Origin: Chrysemys picta bellii | Taxonomy: Eukaryota > Chordata > Testudines > Emydidae | Reading direction: 5' to 3' | Assembly: GCF_011386835.1 (NCBI RefSeq) | Contig: NC_088792.1 | Span: forward strand, 45,498,882-45,562,881 | DNA: 64,000 bases | Part shown: piece after piece, positions 21,961 to 32,302 of the stretch | How the letters are laid out: every line of letters begins with the position of its first letter | Position numbering within the stretch: the first letter of the stretch is position 1 | Translations under genes and position numbers: made by a program | Notes under the pieces: model-generated | The model's input: only the letters and a program-made list of their open reading frames with translations | The model's database searches: none | What the model was told of the DNA's origin: nothing

Positions 21961-22195
21961 CACCATCCCCATGCGGGTGGGGAGGATGCCCCAGAGGAGC
22001 TTAGTGGACACTGCCTCGGCCCACTCCCTCATTCAGAGAGGGCTGGTAAAGCCCCAGTGGTTTATCTCCTGGGTAAGAATGATACTCGAGTGCATCCACA
22101 GGGATTGGAGGCCCTACCCAGGAGGTCGGGGGCTGGTTTGCCTGGCAACCGGTGGGGGTGATAGAGGGGTTGCAGTACCCCGTAGGTGGGGAGTC
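21961..22195 (+). pseudogene. Gypsy aspartic protease remnant
   Basis: RSLVDTASAHSLIQRGLV lies where the D-[ST]-G active-site loop of a retropepsin is expected. Here the motif is DTA instead of DTG/DSG, replacing the active-site glycine. In another frame, VGVIEGLQYPVG near 22146-22190 resembles the C-terminal part of a retropepsin. The segment stops at about 22196, where unrelated GC-rich sequence begins. Confidence 0.6.
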
Positions 22196-23102
22196 CCGGC
22201 GATGCTTACCTGGGGCGGCTCCCAGGAAGCATCCAGCAGGTCCCTCTGGCTCCTAGGGTCAGATTGGGGGGCGGAGAGCGGAGGGCTCTCTGCGTGCTGC
22301 CAGCGCCTGGAAGCCTGGTCCCGTTCCGCGGCTCCGGCAGCTCCCATTGGCGCTTTTCCTGGCCAATGGGAGCCACGGAGCTCGCGCTTGTGGCAGGCGC
22401 AGCACGTGGAGACCTCTCGGCTGCCTCTAATCCTAGGAGCCGAGGGACCTGCTGCAGGAGGGGTGAGTAGGCAAGCGAGGCAGGGTGAAGAGGTGAGCAG
22501 TGAGCCAGCAATAAGTGGGGGGGTGAGTAGGCGAGTGGGGGGGAGTGGTGAAGAGGCGAGGGAGCCAGTGGCTGACTGGCGGGCGGGTGAGGAGGCAAGT
22601 GGCGGGCGGGGAGGGTGAAGAGGCGAGTGGGGGACGGTGCAGATGCGAGCAGTGAGGGAGCCAGCAGTGGGCGGGGAGGGTGAGGAGGCGGGCGGCGGGT
22701 GAGGAGGTGGGCAGCAAGGGAGCCAGTGACTGGCTGGCGGGCGTGTGAGGCGGGGAGAGCGAAGAGGCGAGCGGGGGGCGGTGAAGAGGCGAGCGGTGAG
22801 GGAGCCAGCAGAGGGCGGAAGGGTGAGGAGGCAGGGAGGGTGAGGAGGCAGGCAGTGAGCCAGTGGCAGGCAGGGGGGTGAAAAGGCCAGCAGCGGGCAA
22901 CGGGGGTTGAGGAGGCAAGCGGTGAACCAGCGGCAGGCGGGGGTTCTCAGGGCAGGCATGGGGGTTTCTGGAAGGGGAGTGAGGAGGGGAGTGGCTGATT
23001 TTAAAGGGACAGTCCTGATATTTGGGGCTTTTTCTTATATACGTGCCTATTACCCCCCACCTCCTGTCCCAATTTTTCACACTTGCTATCTGGTCACTCT
23101 AC
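22196..23102. mobile_element. GC-rich hAT-like non-autonomous element
   Basis: It replaces the gypsy pol region. The right end TGCTATCTGGTCACTCTA resembles the TCTGGTCACCCTA terminus of the hAT element at 39262-40356. The left part has a hairpin (CAGCTCCCATTGGC ... GCCAATGGGAGC, 22338-22374). The interior is a G-rich minisatellite. The left terminus was not identified, and the pol deletion may coincide with this insertion. Frames up to 281 codons on the minus strand are repeat artefacts. Confidence 0.6.
22458..22960 (+). repeat. G-rich minisatellite (GTGAGGAGGCGAGCGG)
   Basis: Variants of GGTGAGGAGGCGAGCGGTGA and GGGAGCCAGCAG repeat irregularly for about 500 bp. Minus-strand proline/serine/histidine-rich frames arise from this. 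Confidence 0.85.
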
Positions 23103-23105
23103 CTG

Positions 23106-23235
23106 TATAGTTGGAAACTGTTGATGGGGACTTGATCACAAATAAAGAGCATAGGTTTTGCACCAGCCTGAAGTGTCTCTGAGAAGAGGGGGAGAAGGGC
23201 TAAATCTGGAGGGGCATGGCATACGTCCCATTATA
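23106..23235 (+). mobile_element. Gypsy 3' LTR fragment
   Basis: Matches 20333-20454 (TATAGTTGGAAACTGTTGAT ... CACAAATAAAGAGCATAGG ... GGAGGGGCATGG) with scattered differences and one small indel. Its 5' part is missing, cut off by the element ending at 23102. Confidence 0.75.
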
Positions 23236-23263
23236 GGGCCCTATTGTGTTTATAGAAAGTCCA

Positions 23264-23455
23264 GCACAAACTCGGGGTCATGAGGTTATTATCTGGGGGA
23301 TTGCAAGCTGTCAGCCTCCACCCAAACTCCACTTCACCTCCAGCAGTTATAATAGTGTTAAATATAAAAAATACGTTTTTAATTTATAAGGGGGGTCACG
23401 CTCAGAGGCTTGCTGTGTGAAAGGGGTCACCACTACAAAAGTTTGAGAACCAGTG
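23264..23455 (-). mobile_element. hAT MITE, minus orientation
   Basis: The right end AAGTTTGAGAACCAGTG is the complement of CACTGGTTCTCAAACTT. The interior (CCAGCAGTTATAATAGTGTT, AAATACGTTTTTAATTTATA) is the complement of the element at 20881-21111. The distal end is degraded and no duplication was found. Confidence 0.7.
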
Positions 23456-23619
23456 ACATAGTATCTTGTGTGGATATGTATGTGGGGCAGTTAGGCCCTT
23501 CCACTGCGACTGTCCTGGAGTCTTTAATTAAAGATTGTCATGTGATGAAACCTCCAGAAAAACATCCAATCAAAATTGGTAACCCCAACTGTGACTACCC
23601 TCTATTTTTAGTGCCTAGC

Positions 23620-23690
23620 TCAGAAGGAGCTAGCGCGGGTATGTCTCCTTGAGCTGAGAATCATGCCCCCAGCTCGAAGTATAATAATAG
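23620..23690. repeat. Harbinger-type MITE end fragment
   Basis: GAGCTAGCGCGGGTATGTCT followed by CCTTGAGCTGAGAATCATGC resembles the right end of the MITE at 49494-49785 (GAGCTAGCGCACATATGTCT, ACTTGAGCTGGAAATTACAC). Only the end is present. Confidence 0.5.
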
Positions 23691-23697
23691 CTACAGC

Positions 23698-23953
23698 AGG
23701 GGTCGGCAACCTTTCAGAAGTGGTGTGCTGAGTCTTCATTTATTCACTCTAATTTAAGATTTCGCATGCCAGTAATACATTTTAACGTTTTTAGAAGGTC
23801 TCTTTCTATAAGTCTATAATACATAACTAAACAATTGTTGTATGTAAAGTAAACAAGGTTTTTAAAATGTTTAAGAAGCTTCATTTAAAACTAAATTAAA
23901 ATGCAGAGCCCCCCAGACCGGTGGCCAGGACCCGGGCAGTGTGAGTGCCACTG
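23698..23953 (+). mobile_element. hAT MITE (CAGGGGTCGGCAACC type), 3'-truncated
   Basis: Begins CAGGGGTCGGCAACCTTTC. The interior CATGCCAGTAATACATTTTAACG and the segment up to GTGAGTGCCACTGAAA match a familiar amniote hAT MITE. The right inverted repeat is absent because the sequence changes at about 23953. Confidence 0.65.
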
Positions 23954-24020
23954 AAAGTGAAACCCAGGTCTCCTGATTCCCAATTGTGGGCACCATTCCA
24001 GTAGACCACATTGTGGTGCG
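23954..24020 (-). repeat. tRNA-SINE-like fragment
   Basis: AACCCAGGTCTCCTGATTCC ... CCAGTAGACCACATTG resembles the minus-strand Pol III box region of an old vertebrate tRNA-derived SINE. Short and diverged. Confidence 0.4.
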
Positions 24021-24248
24021 GGGGGTGATGCCGGCAGACCAGGTGCCAGTTCATGCCAAGGCCCCTAGGCCTCACTGAACACTGACAAATGCATAGGTGG
24101 AAACCAGTCTGGCTCACCTGTACAGTATTGTTAAAATCGGTATTAGATTTGTAAAAATGTGTTTAGTGTTTAAACTGAAATGCTTGTCAGTTGTTGCATG
24201 TGTTAATCTTACTCATAATATCTGTATCCCACATTATAAGGTAAAATT

Positions 24249-25054
24249 AGGGTTACCATACGTCCTCTTTTTCCCGGACATGTCCGGCTTTTCGGCAGTC
24301 AAACCCCCGTCCGGGGGGAATTGCCAAAAAGCCGAACATGTCCAGGAAAATGGCAGCTCTGCTCCTCCCCGACTCTTCAGCTCTGTTTAAGAGCCGGGCT
24401 GCCCGAGCGCTACCAGCTTCGGGCAGCCCCCTTGCCTCCGGACCCCAGCCGCCGGGCGGGCACTTCCCCTCCCGGGCTCCGGCAGCGCAGGGTCCGGAGG
24501 CACGGGGGCTGCCCAAAGCCGGTAGCGCTCGGGCAGCCCGGCTCTTAAACAGAGCTGAAGAGTCGGGGAGGAGCAGTGCCGCCGCGGCTGGAGGCTCTGC
24601 TCCTCTTCGGCTCTGTTTAAGAGCCGGGCCGCCCGAGAGCTACCGGCTTCGGGCAGCCCCCGTGCCTCCGGACCCTGCGCCGCCGGAGCCCGGGAGGGGA
24701 AGTGCCCGGCTGGGGGCGCAGGGTCCGGAGGCATAGGGGCTGCCCAAAGCCCGAGCGCTACCGGCTTCACGGTTTGCCGGGCAGCCTCCAGACCCTGCGC
24801 CCCCGGCTGGGCGCTTCCCCTCCCAGGCTCCAGCTGCGCTGAGGAAGCGCCGGCTGGGGGCGCAGGGTCTGGGGGCTGCCCGGCAAACCCTGAAGCCGGT
24901 AGCGCTGGGGCAGCCCTTTCCCCCTGGCTGGGAGTGGGAGGGAGGAGGGGGCGGAGTTAGGGCGGAGTTGGGGCGGGGCTAGGGGTTGGGAAATGGGCGG
25001 GGCCAGGGCCCGTGGAGGGTCCTCTTTTTTTATTTATGAGATATGGTAACCCTA
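24249..25054. mobile_element. Non-autonomous hAT with multiple hairpins
   Basis: Ends AGGGTTACCATACGTCC and ATATGGTAACCCTA are flanked by an 8-bp duplication GTAAAATT (24241-24248 and 25055-25062). Same family as 3799-4573, sharing CCCGGACATGTCCGGCTTTT. The interior holds several long inverted repeats. The overlapping 75-132 codon frames on both strands are mirror images from these palindromes. Confidence 0.9.
24360..24570. repeat. Near-perfect palindrome, ~80-nt arms
   Basis: Left arm GCTCCTCCCCGACTCTTCAG ... CCTCCGGA and right arm TCCGGAGG ... CTGAAGAGTCGGGGAGGAGC are almost exact complements. A third copy of the left arm begins near 24597, and another palindrome built on CAGACCCTGCGCCCCCGGCT/AGCCGGGGGCGCAGGGTCTG follows at about 24770-24930. 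Confidence 0.85.
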
Positions 25055-25330
25055 GTAAAATTTAAGTGTTTGCTCTGTAACTATAAAAGTATTCACTCGG
25101 AAACTGTAAACCCCCACAGTCAGGAGAGACGCATTACCGACTGCGAAATACTAGTTTACCACAAGAGAGGTCATCTATTCTCCAACAAAAGAAGGCCCAT
25201 ACATACCAGACAAGCCATTGTGGGACATCAGTGGACAAAAGACTTTGTTGATTGCTTCGCTCACAACAAAAAGCCATAAAACAGCTTCCCATCATTTTGC
25301 ATGCAAGATATATGGGGCATATGACCACTA

Positions 25331-26615
25331 TGAAGTTGGGCTTTTTCATTCTTAGATCTTGAGTGTTACAAGCCACAGCTGGTCACCACCTGAGACTAAC
25401 AACCCCTTTCCTTGCTGTGGCTGAAAAGATTATTTACTCAGCACAATGGGTGCTTTAAAACTCTGTATTCAAAGTCAAACACAGAGGCTGCCTAAGGACT
25501 TGGAAAGCCAATGCAACAGAGGGCAGCTCAGACTTAGTGCCTGGTGACGGCAGTGGTGGTGTGATTGGGCTCAGAAATTGCTGAGCTACTTTTTTAATCA
25601 TAGCTTGGTGCTTGTGCAAATCACATCTGCAGCCAAGGCAGAGGACATTTTTTATCGCAGCACGTACCAAAGATGGGCTGTCAGGTAGTACCATATGTAG
25701 CACTAATACTAGAGAACAGATTTTAGCTTTAGGCAGACAAAATTTCAGCATTCCTGAGTTTTTATACTTTACTAACTTGTTGAGGTATATTTATTTCCTG
25801 TTAGCATCCTGCTGCTGTTATACAAACTCTTTGGATAGACAAACATGGCAGACTGTAAGGATGTTCAAATATTCTGGGCCTGATTCTCAGTTATAGTAAG
25901 ATTCTCTTATGCTATTCTACCAGTGTAAATGGCCTTAATGTGGGTGGAAAAAGAGCCCTAAAAATACTAACCCCACAGTGGCTGATATAGATCTAACATA
26001 AGGATTTTATGCCAGCCCTGTTCCCAGCCCCTCATGTAGAAGGTGGATTGGACACATGACTGGAGTGCACTGCACTACTGCTATTCTATGCTGCTCAAGG
26101 TCCTTGGAAAGCAGACCGTAAATTAGGCTGCCTTAAATTACAATGGAGGTCGGGCAGGATCCTGCATGGCCTCACAATACAGGGAGCACAAAAGTGACTT
26201 AAAGCCACATTTGTCCCTGCTCCATACTCAGGGAATCAGTTTCTTTATATCTGCAGTGATGGGATGTATATATCTATCATAGTCAGGTGATGAAAGGAGT
26301 AAAATCTGCAACAGGAGAAGCTGCCTTGGCCATCATTCACCTTCAGCTGGAGCTCATTAGCATCCTGTCATAAAAGTAGGATAGTTTAATGGCGGAAGAC
26401 AGTGAGTTTCCAGAAAGGAAGAAGAGACCCCTTCTCCACCATAACCAAGCACACCCCTGAACTTTTCTGGGTCCTGAAGCAGAGGACAAGCATTTGAGTG
26501 AACCTTGCTTGAGAGCATGTTTATCTATTCCACAGCGAGGCCTGAAATGCAGGGCAAATGCCTGACTGAGCCCTGCTAGAGGAGATTATACACTATGAAG
26601 CCTAGCCAAGCAAAC
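25331..26615. other. Unique sequence with a small palindromic repeat
   Basis: At 25876-25957, GGGCCTGATTCTCAGTTATA ... ACCAGTGTAAATGGC ... AGAGCCC looks like a decayed amniote palindromic MITE. No gene is visible elsewhere. Confidence 0.4.
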
Positions 26616-26698
26616 GAATCATAGAATCATAGAATATCAGAGTTGGAAGGGACCTCAAGAGGTCATCTAGTCCAACCCCCTGCTCAAAGCAGGACCAA
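26616..26698 (-). mobile_element. CR1 LINE 3' end fragment
   Basis: AATCATAGAATCATAGAATATCAG followed by GTTGGAAGGGACCTCAAGAG and GTCCAACCCCCTGCTC is the minus-strand CR1 3' end, including two copies of the terminal CATAGAAT (ATTCTATG) repeat. It is a short 5'-truncated copy, as is usual for CR1. Confidence 0.9.
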
Positions 26699-27270
26699 AC
26701 GAAACCTCTCTTCATCCTCACCTGAAGTAGGTTAGATCCTGCTAGGCCATCAATCCTGTAAAACAGAGGCAAATGGTATGAGGTGTACAGAAACCTGGGG
26801 GCCTGGGATGGCACATGGTGGAGGGGGATAGTGAACTGGGAGGAACATGGGCTGGATTAGGGTCTTGCAGTTGTGCTACCTGGTCTTGAAGTGGGGAGAG
26901 GGCACTCTAGGTGTGTGTTGGGGGAGTTAAGGAGGCTTGGAAGCAGGTGCCAGGGATTGCAGGAGGCATGGATGAGACGGAAGGCGATTGGGTGGGGAAT
27001 GGAGGGAAACACAGACTCTCACTGGTAAAGTTTAAATACTTTCCGTTTTCCAGCTTTAAAAAGTTTAAGTGGCTAAAGTTTATTTTGCCATCCACTTCCT
27101 ACTACCCTTCTGCCCTATCCAGGTATAAAACTGTCCCATGCATCCTACTGACTTGATAAACCTACTAGAGAGAGCCCTGCTTTGGTAGGTGTTATGGTTC
27201 ACACATAAGCTGTCCTGAGATCTCTCTCTGTAAACACTTCTTTCTAATGACAGGCTTGTGCCTCTCCGTA
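26699..27270. other. Unique sequence, no gene seen
   Basis: Short frames only, overlapping on both strands. No recognisable motif. Confidence 0.4.
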
Positions 27271-27274
27271 AGGT

Positions 27275-27750
27275 GTAGGTGCCAGGACCAGGGCATAGGC
27301 AGTTTGACCTAATGGTGGTAGCTGAGCTGGGGTCTGAACATCAGGGACAGTAGTCGCTGAGCTGAAGTCAGAGGAATTGCAAGAGCCAGCTTCAGTAAGC
27401 AAGAGTTGGGGTTGTCAGGCTGGGGTCAGAAACCAGAGTTAGTACCTGCTGGAATCAGGAGGGAGGAATCAGGTCTGAGTCAGGCTGAAGTTGAAGATCA
27501 GAGATAGTACCAAGCTGGAGTCAGAGTGAGGCTGGGACCAGAGATCAGGAGACAAGGCAAAGTCTGTGTGGTTACCCAGACAACTTCCTGGGACAATTCC
27601 AGAGTTAAATATGGCACTTGGCCAATCAGAGCTGCAGGGTACTGTCACTCTGGCTCCCTTAGAAGGTACTTCGTGGGGCACCTACTCTCCATAGTACTCC
27701 CTACCTGTAGCTCTGCATGGCTGCCTGCTGGCACTGTCAGCTGCCCCAGG
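27275..27750 (-). repeat. Possible degraded gypsy LTR
   Basis: A/G-rich repeats of the form GCTGGAGTCAGA, GACCAGAGATCAGGAG and GGAATCAGGAGGGAGGAATC recall the minus strand of turtle gypsy LTRs such as the one at 4998-5458. No TG...CA ends or duplication were found. It could instead be plain low-complexity sequence. Confidence 0.35.
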
Positions 27751-27759
27751 GTCTACAGA

Positions 27760-28689
27760 ACCACTTTCTAATGTGCAGACCCTTGCGCTTCATTCCATGA
27801 TTCACCCACTTTTGACTGGACCACAAGATTACCTCACCCCTATTTCCCAACCATATTACCTTCAGCAAGTTTGACCCCTGCAACAGAATTCTCTTCAGGA
27901 GCCAGGACCAGCTGGTGAACACATTGACAGGGAATAGCTTGTTCAAAATAGTATTATTTATGTATCCATGGGACCATCACAAGCAGAGAGAAAAGTGTTA
28001 AAAATTAGAAAAGCCTAAATGCATATTGTCTTACCTAAACTTAGCATTTCCTTACCAGTAAGAAGCTTCCACTTAACGCAGGCTTCCTCCAAACACTCGG
28101 GTTCGGTGAGGAAGGTTGCAACTCTGCAACTGCTGCCTCTCTGAGTCTGACCTTCAGCAAGTGGGTATCTCCTCGGGACACAGGCTTTTATCCATTTCAA
28201 AGTCATCTGTTTGAAAGAGGCCACCTGAAGAGCTCCTAAGGTTTTCGAGTGGGACTCCTGAACCTGACCAAACTGGTTTATGCCTTTTATCCAGAGGGGA
28301 CAGAGGAAGCCATACAGGAGATTCCTGGTATTGTCCAGCTGAGAACCAGACAATTGAATTCTGTCCAACTATTGTTTAGATTGCTGCAGGTTTTAATCCT
28401 TGCTCACCTTTTAGCCAGTACTACAATAACTACTAAACCAACAAGTATACAAATAACATTCATAAAAATTAATGCAGATAATTCCCAATGTTCTTTACAA
28501 GAGGTCTCATCTGATCTGTCAGCGCAGGGATTCCTCCTGCACCCTTTACGCACCAATCCAATTTACACTTCTAGTACTTGGTCAAAAACATCTTAGAAAC
28601 TCACAACAACAAAAATCATCTTTAGAGTCCACTAGTTGCCTTGACATCTTTACAAAATTAAAGCTGCCCCCAGTGATCAATCTTGGAGA
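27760..28689. other. Unique sequence, no gene seen
   Basis: Overlapping 70-117 codon frames on both strands (28015-28600) have no motif I recognise and no clear splice sites. Confidence 0.35.
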
Positions 28690-29050
28690 TGTTTTAGGCA
28701 AGGATCTATACTTGCACATATATTTTGGTCGTGCCCTATTGTTTCATGCTTTTGGGATGGCATTAAAACCAGAATTAACATGATTCTAGAGTTGTCACTT
28801 GACCTTTAGAGCAGATACTTACATACTGTATGCAGCAAAGGGACGCTATTGCCATGCCAAAAGGGATGGCTACATAAAGCTTTACTGGTTGCAGATTGTC
28901 AAATTTGCTACATAGGAACAGTAAATCCCCACCCAAGGCATGAAGACTGGCAGACCTGACTACAAAGAAAAGGAGCACATATAATAGATAGCAAGCTCCA
29001 GGAAACACTTGAGTCCATTTGGGACAGTTTCCTTGAATTGGTCAAGATCC
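28690..29050 (+). pseudogene. Possible L1/Tx1 LINE C-terminal remnant
   Basis: In one frame, LAHIFWSCPIVSCFWDGIK is followed by MILELSLDL, and after a break by LVADCQICYIGTV and ETLESIWDSFLEL. The H-x-(F/W)-W-x-C-P-x-V-x-x-F-W pattern is the conserved cysteine-containing C-terminal segment of L1/Tx1 ORF2 proteins, normally followed by an A-K-x-x-I region like the one seen here. The copy has stops and lacks the RT. Divergence is high, so the clade is tentative. Confidence 0.5.
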
Positions 29051-31969
29051 CTCCCATAGGCCTACATGAAAGGTGGGAGATAAATCCATACTCTCCTTCC
29101 CCATCCCAGCTCCTTTTTGTCTCTTTCTCCTACTCTTTCTTTCTTGACTTTAATTTCCTATGTTGTTGCTGTTCACTATGTGTGATAAAAATCTGTGTGC
29201 TAGGGACATTGCTGTTAATATGTGAAAATCCAAGCACTGGGTAAATATCTTGCTCTTTTCTGATGTACAGTACTTTTGAACTTGTTTTATACAATGGCAC
29301 CTAGAATTTATTTGGTTTGTTAAAAGACAACAGATTGAAAAGATATAAAAAAAAAGTTGGCAAATCTCTGATACCAAGAGAGAGAAGTATACAAAGAATT
29401 TTTAATGAAAATACAACCCCAGAAGGATATGAACTCAATACCTTTGAAATACATGGCCGGCACTTTATCCGCTAGGATAAAAAGACTTTGGTTAACACTC
29501 ATGGGAAGTTAAACATATTTTTTTGGCCACAGGGCCCAGATATCCATCTGTAAATTAAACAGAAATTGAAGCTTAACCTTAATCCCACAAAGTTTACAAC
29601 TATTTATCCTGCCAAAACATACAGGTATATTTTGGGGAATATTAAGGGAGCAGAAGACTTGCTAGTGACTGATCAAAGGCCCAGAAGAGTCTGGAGTGGT
29701 GTCAGACTCACACTTGGTAACTTTTGTACTCTCTTGTATGGCAGTGTGCAGTTTGAAAAGTCACTGGAAATTCTCTCATACAAGTAAGCACTGCTCTGCT
29801 TTGAATGTTAATTTTTCCTTTCTACGCCTTCAGGGCTCATCCTGCAGTCCTTACTCAGGCAAAATTCCTATTGGGGTCAATGGGAACTATCGGCGCACTG
29901 CGCCTCTCAAAATTATGCGAGATTACAATATGTTTAGCAAAGTATAATAAATGATAGTGATATAGACAAACAGGTTAATTTGTGTTTTTTACTTGTGTCT
30001 TCAGCTATTCATTTATTCCAGGTACGTGAATCTAACCATCAGTTAGGGCCTGCTTCTGAAAACACTAGCAGTCAATGAGAGTACTCGCTGTATTAAGTGC
30101 TGCAGAACCCACTGAGGTCCATGAGAACCTTTCTAGTGTTGACTTGGGACCCAGGACCTCATCCTGGAAAGGATGAGACACAAACTTAGTTAATATAGTG
30201 TGTGTAAAATTGCTGTTAAATAATTGACTGAAGCCCAGTATAGCTGAAATGCAAGTAGGGGAACAATTTGGATATTAATGTTAAAGTAGTTTGGTAACAA
30301 GCTAAGGCCCAGTTTAGCCTATGGTAGTTTAATAGTTTGAAGTGTTTTCGCCAAAGTAGCAAAGGAGTTAGCATGACTGTTTAATCTGAGGTTATAAACT
30401 ATAGCAATATATTTCAATATGTAGCTTGCAATAAAAAAAGTACACCACAGAAGCACAAAATAATGGATTTGGGGGGATTTTTTTAGTATGTGTAACCATG
30501 AGGTCAACCACATTGGAAACAGTGGAAAATGTATTAACATAGTATGGGTATAAATAGCATATGTCAGCAATCAGAACCCTGAATATGGGTACCTGGAAAT
30601 GGGTAAGAGAATAAGACCTAAGGGCGAAAACTGATGCATGAATGTTCACAAGTGGAACACCAGGAGTGATTGCATGGGCAGTAGCCCAAAATGTCAGCTC
30701 CTCTTGTGGTGTGCTCAACTGACTGTTTCTTCCATCTTTGTTTCTAATGGCCTGCATAAGGAATACATATACACAAGGTTGGAAGTATGTCAGTTCTTGA
30801 GGGACTGCTTTATCTTGTACCAGCCTAAAGCTGTAAGTATGCATGATCCAGGGGGTTGTTTTGCTGTTTTTCAAACTCTTATTTTCCTATTATTTCAATT
30901 ATATTTGCCTCTACTAAATAAAACTCAGAATCTCTGTGTGCACTTCACCAATCTCCCTTTCTTAATTAACTCTAAGTAGCCACCTGAATAAGGAAACTGT
31001 TATTTGTGAACAGTGTATTTGCATCCCAAACTAATCTGAGGCTGCACTAGTGACTTCAGTGGACTTTGCATCATGCCCTAACCCCAGCAGTACTGTGTTT
31101 GCATAATTGGGTCCTTAGCTTTTGCATATGAAGATAACTGGTTAAATTAATGTTCCCAAACAGTATAGAGTGGATAGCTGTATCTACTATGGTGGCTAAA
31201 TGAGTCAGACTGAAGAGAGAGAAATTGAACAACTCCTGCTTTACATACAATGATTGATTAAGTGAGCTGACTACAGTGGCATTCACATGGTCACACATGA
31301 AAGATATATTTCTTTGACTCCTTAATTTCATGTGATTTTCCTCTGCTCCTGAGCCAGGGCCCCAGATGTCATGAGAGTGGCGTAACTGTCATGAAATTTT
31401 CAAAATAATAAATCTTGGGTTCTTTTTGTTGCCCTTCTGTTTTTCAAGCATGAAAGATTCATGTTTTCAAGCCTATCTTTGCAACCATGAAGGCTAGAAA
31501 CTTTTTTTTATTTTTTAATTAAAGCTGAGATTCTCACAAGACTCCAGGAGCTGGGGGGTCTGAGAAAAATCCCACATATCACAGGACTTAGGATAAAACT
31601 GCAAGAAGTAGCAACACTGTTATCTGTCATATTTCTGGAGGTGCCCTTCTCTATAGTTAGTAGAAGGTGCTTAGTAGATCCCTTCTGAGGTCAAACATGC
31701 CTCTGCAAAACATGGACTAAGCTCTGTTTATTGTGAGTCCATATTATGCCATGTAAATGTTAGTGTTTAATGTTATTATCTGCTGTTTTATTTATATTGA
31801 TTTGATAGTGCATAATAGAAACATAAGTTTTAAAAAATGAGGAAAACAGATTAGTATCATCAGCTGATCTTTTTATAACTATGGGCTACAATCAGATCCT
31901 CACAGACAGACATTTATGACTCAAATAGTCTCATGGGAGTCCAGGCTGTGTGTGGATCTGATTATAGGA
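29051..31969. other. Unique AT-rich sequence with small repeat fossils
   Basis: At 29838-29885, CTGCAGTCCTTACTCAGGCA is half of a common palindromic repeat whose fuller copy is at 61156-61242. At 29420-29470 a minus-strand tRNA-like box region is suggested but weak. At 30046-30165, GGGCCTGCTTCTGAAAACAC ... CTAGTGTTGACTTGGGACCC looks like a degraded palindromic MITE. No gene was recognised. Confidence 0.4.
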
Positions 31970-32036
31970 TCAAGGCCATAGGGTGAATCCTCACCCTAAT
32001 CTGTTCCGCTTGTGCTTCAACCATTGCCTACTATGT

Positions 32037-32228
32037 GCAAACCTTTCTGGAAAAATAAAATGCCATGAGCAAAAGAAAATCAGCACTTCTGATTCAATAT
32101 TAGATCAGCTAACAGCCAGAGTTTCTATTCTGGAAGGTCTAATTGATCAAGCGGAAAAACTGAGGAAACAGCTAATAAGGGATGGTGTTATGGTTAATGA
32201 AAGTTATCTGCTTTCACTAATAAAATAA
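32037..32228 (+). CDS. Short coiled-coil frame, candidate terminal exon
   Basis: The last ~45 codons read SDSILDQLTARVSILEGLID, then QAEKLRKQLIRDGVMVNESY and LLSLIK, followed by TAA at 32226-32228. Hydrophobic residues (I/L/V/A) recur with heptad spacing (L-x-x-L-x-x-R-V-x-x-L-E-x-L-I), giving a convincing amphipathic helix unlike the random composition of neighbouring frames. AATAAA overlaps the stop (ACTAATAAAATAA). I do not recognise the protein. No strong polypyrimidine-AG acceptor is visible upstream, and the frame before about 32037 looks non-coding, so it could be a pseudogene fragment or chance. Confidence 0.3.
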   Translation, partial: ANLSGKIKCHEQKKISTSDSILDQLTARVSILEGLIDQAEKLRKQLIRDGVMVNESYLLSLIK

Positions 32229-32302
32229 CAAAGCATTACATTTCATTTATTTGGTTTTAAAAACAACAAACGGTTGCCTCTATGAACCTTTAGAAATGCT
32301 TT

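Larger units (their letters stand above)
20333..23235 (+). mobile_element. Defective gypsy-type LTR retrotransposon with nested inserts
   Basis: Order: 5' LTR end, leader, gag (with SCAN-like capsid region), CCHC knuckle, a protease-like segment, then a 3' LTR piece. Reverse transcriptase, RNase H and integrase are missing: the sequence switches near 22196 to a GC-rich non-coding element that runs into the 3' LTR. A hAT-like element (20881-21111) and a Harbinger MITE (21142-21434) split gag. The copy is therefore non-autonomous, and stops and frameshifts in gag make it inert. Confidence 0.8.
24030..25330 (+). mobile_element. LTR-like fragment interrupted by a hAT element
   Basis: The part before the hAT (24051-24248) aligns with 5970-6190 of the probable solo LTR: CTGAACACTGACAAATGCAT, GGAAACCAGTCTGGCTCACC and TTACTCATAATATCTGTATC all have close counterparts in the same order. 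The part after the hAT (25055-25330) is more diverged. It is probably another subfamily copy of the same LTR. Ends were not determined. Confidence 0.5.

Noticed and set aside
22114..23080. Minus-strand frames of 215 and 281 codons
   Set aside because: They come from a G-rich minisatellite inside a non-autonomous element. They have no start context or domain.
24253..24770. Mirror-image frames on both strands resembling each other
   Set aside because: They arise because the DNA is palindromic. The similar protein strings on the two strands are not paralogues.
28015..28600. Two ~115-codon overlapping frames on opposite strands
   Set aside because: There is no recognisable domain in either, and the region has no codon bias or splice signals I can point to.
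29420..29475. tRNA-like sequence on the minus strand
   Set aside because: It has a weak B-box resemblance only. No cloverleaf with proper acceptor stem and anticodon arm could be drawn, so it is at most an old SINE trace.
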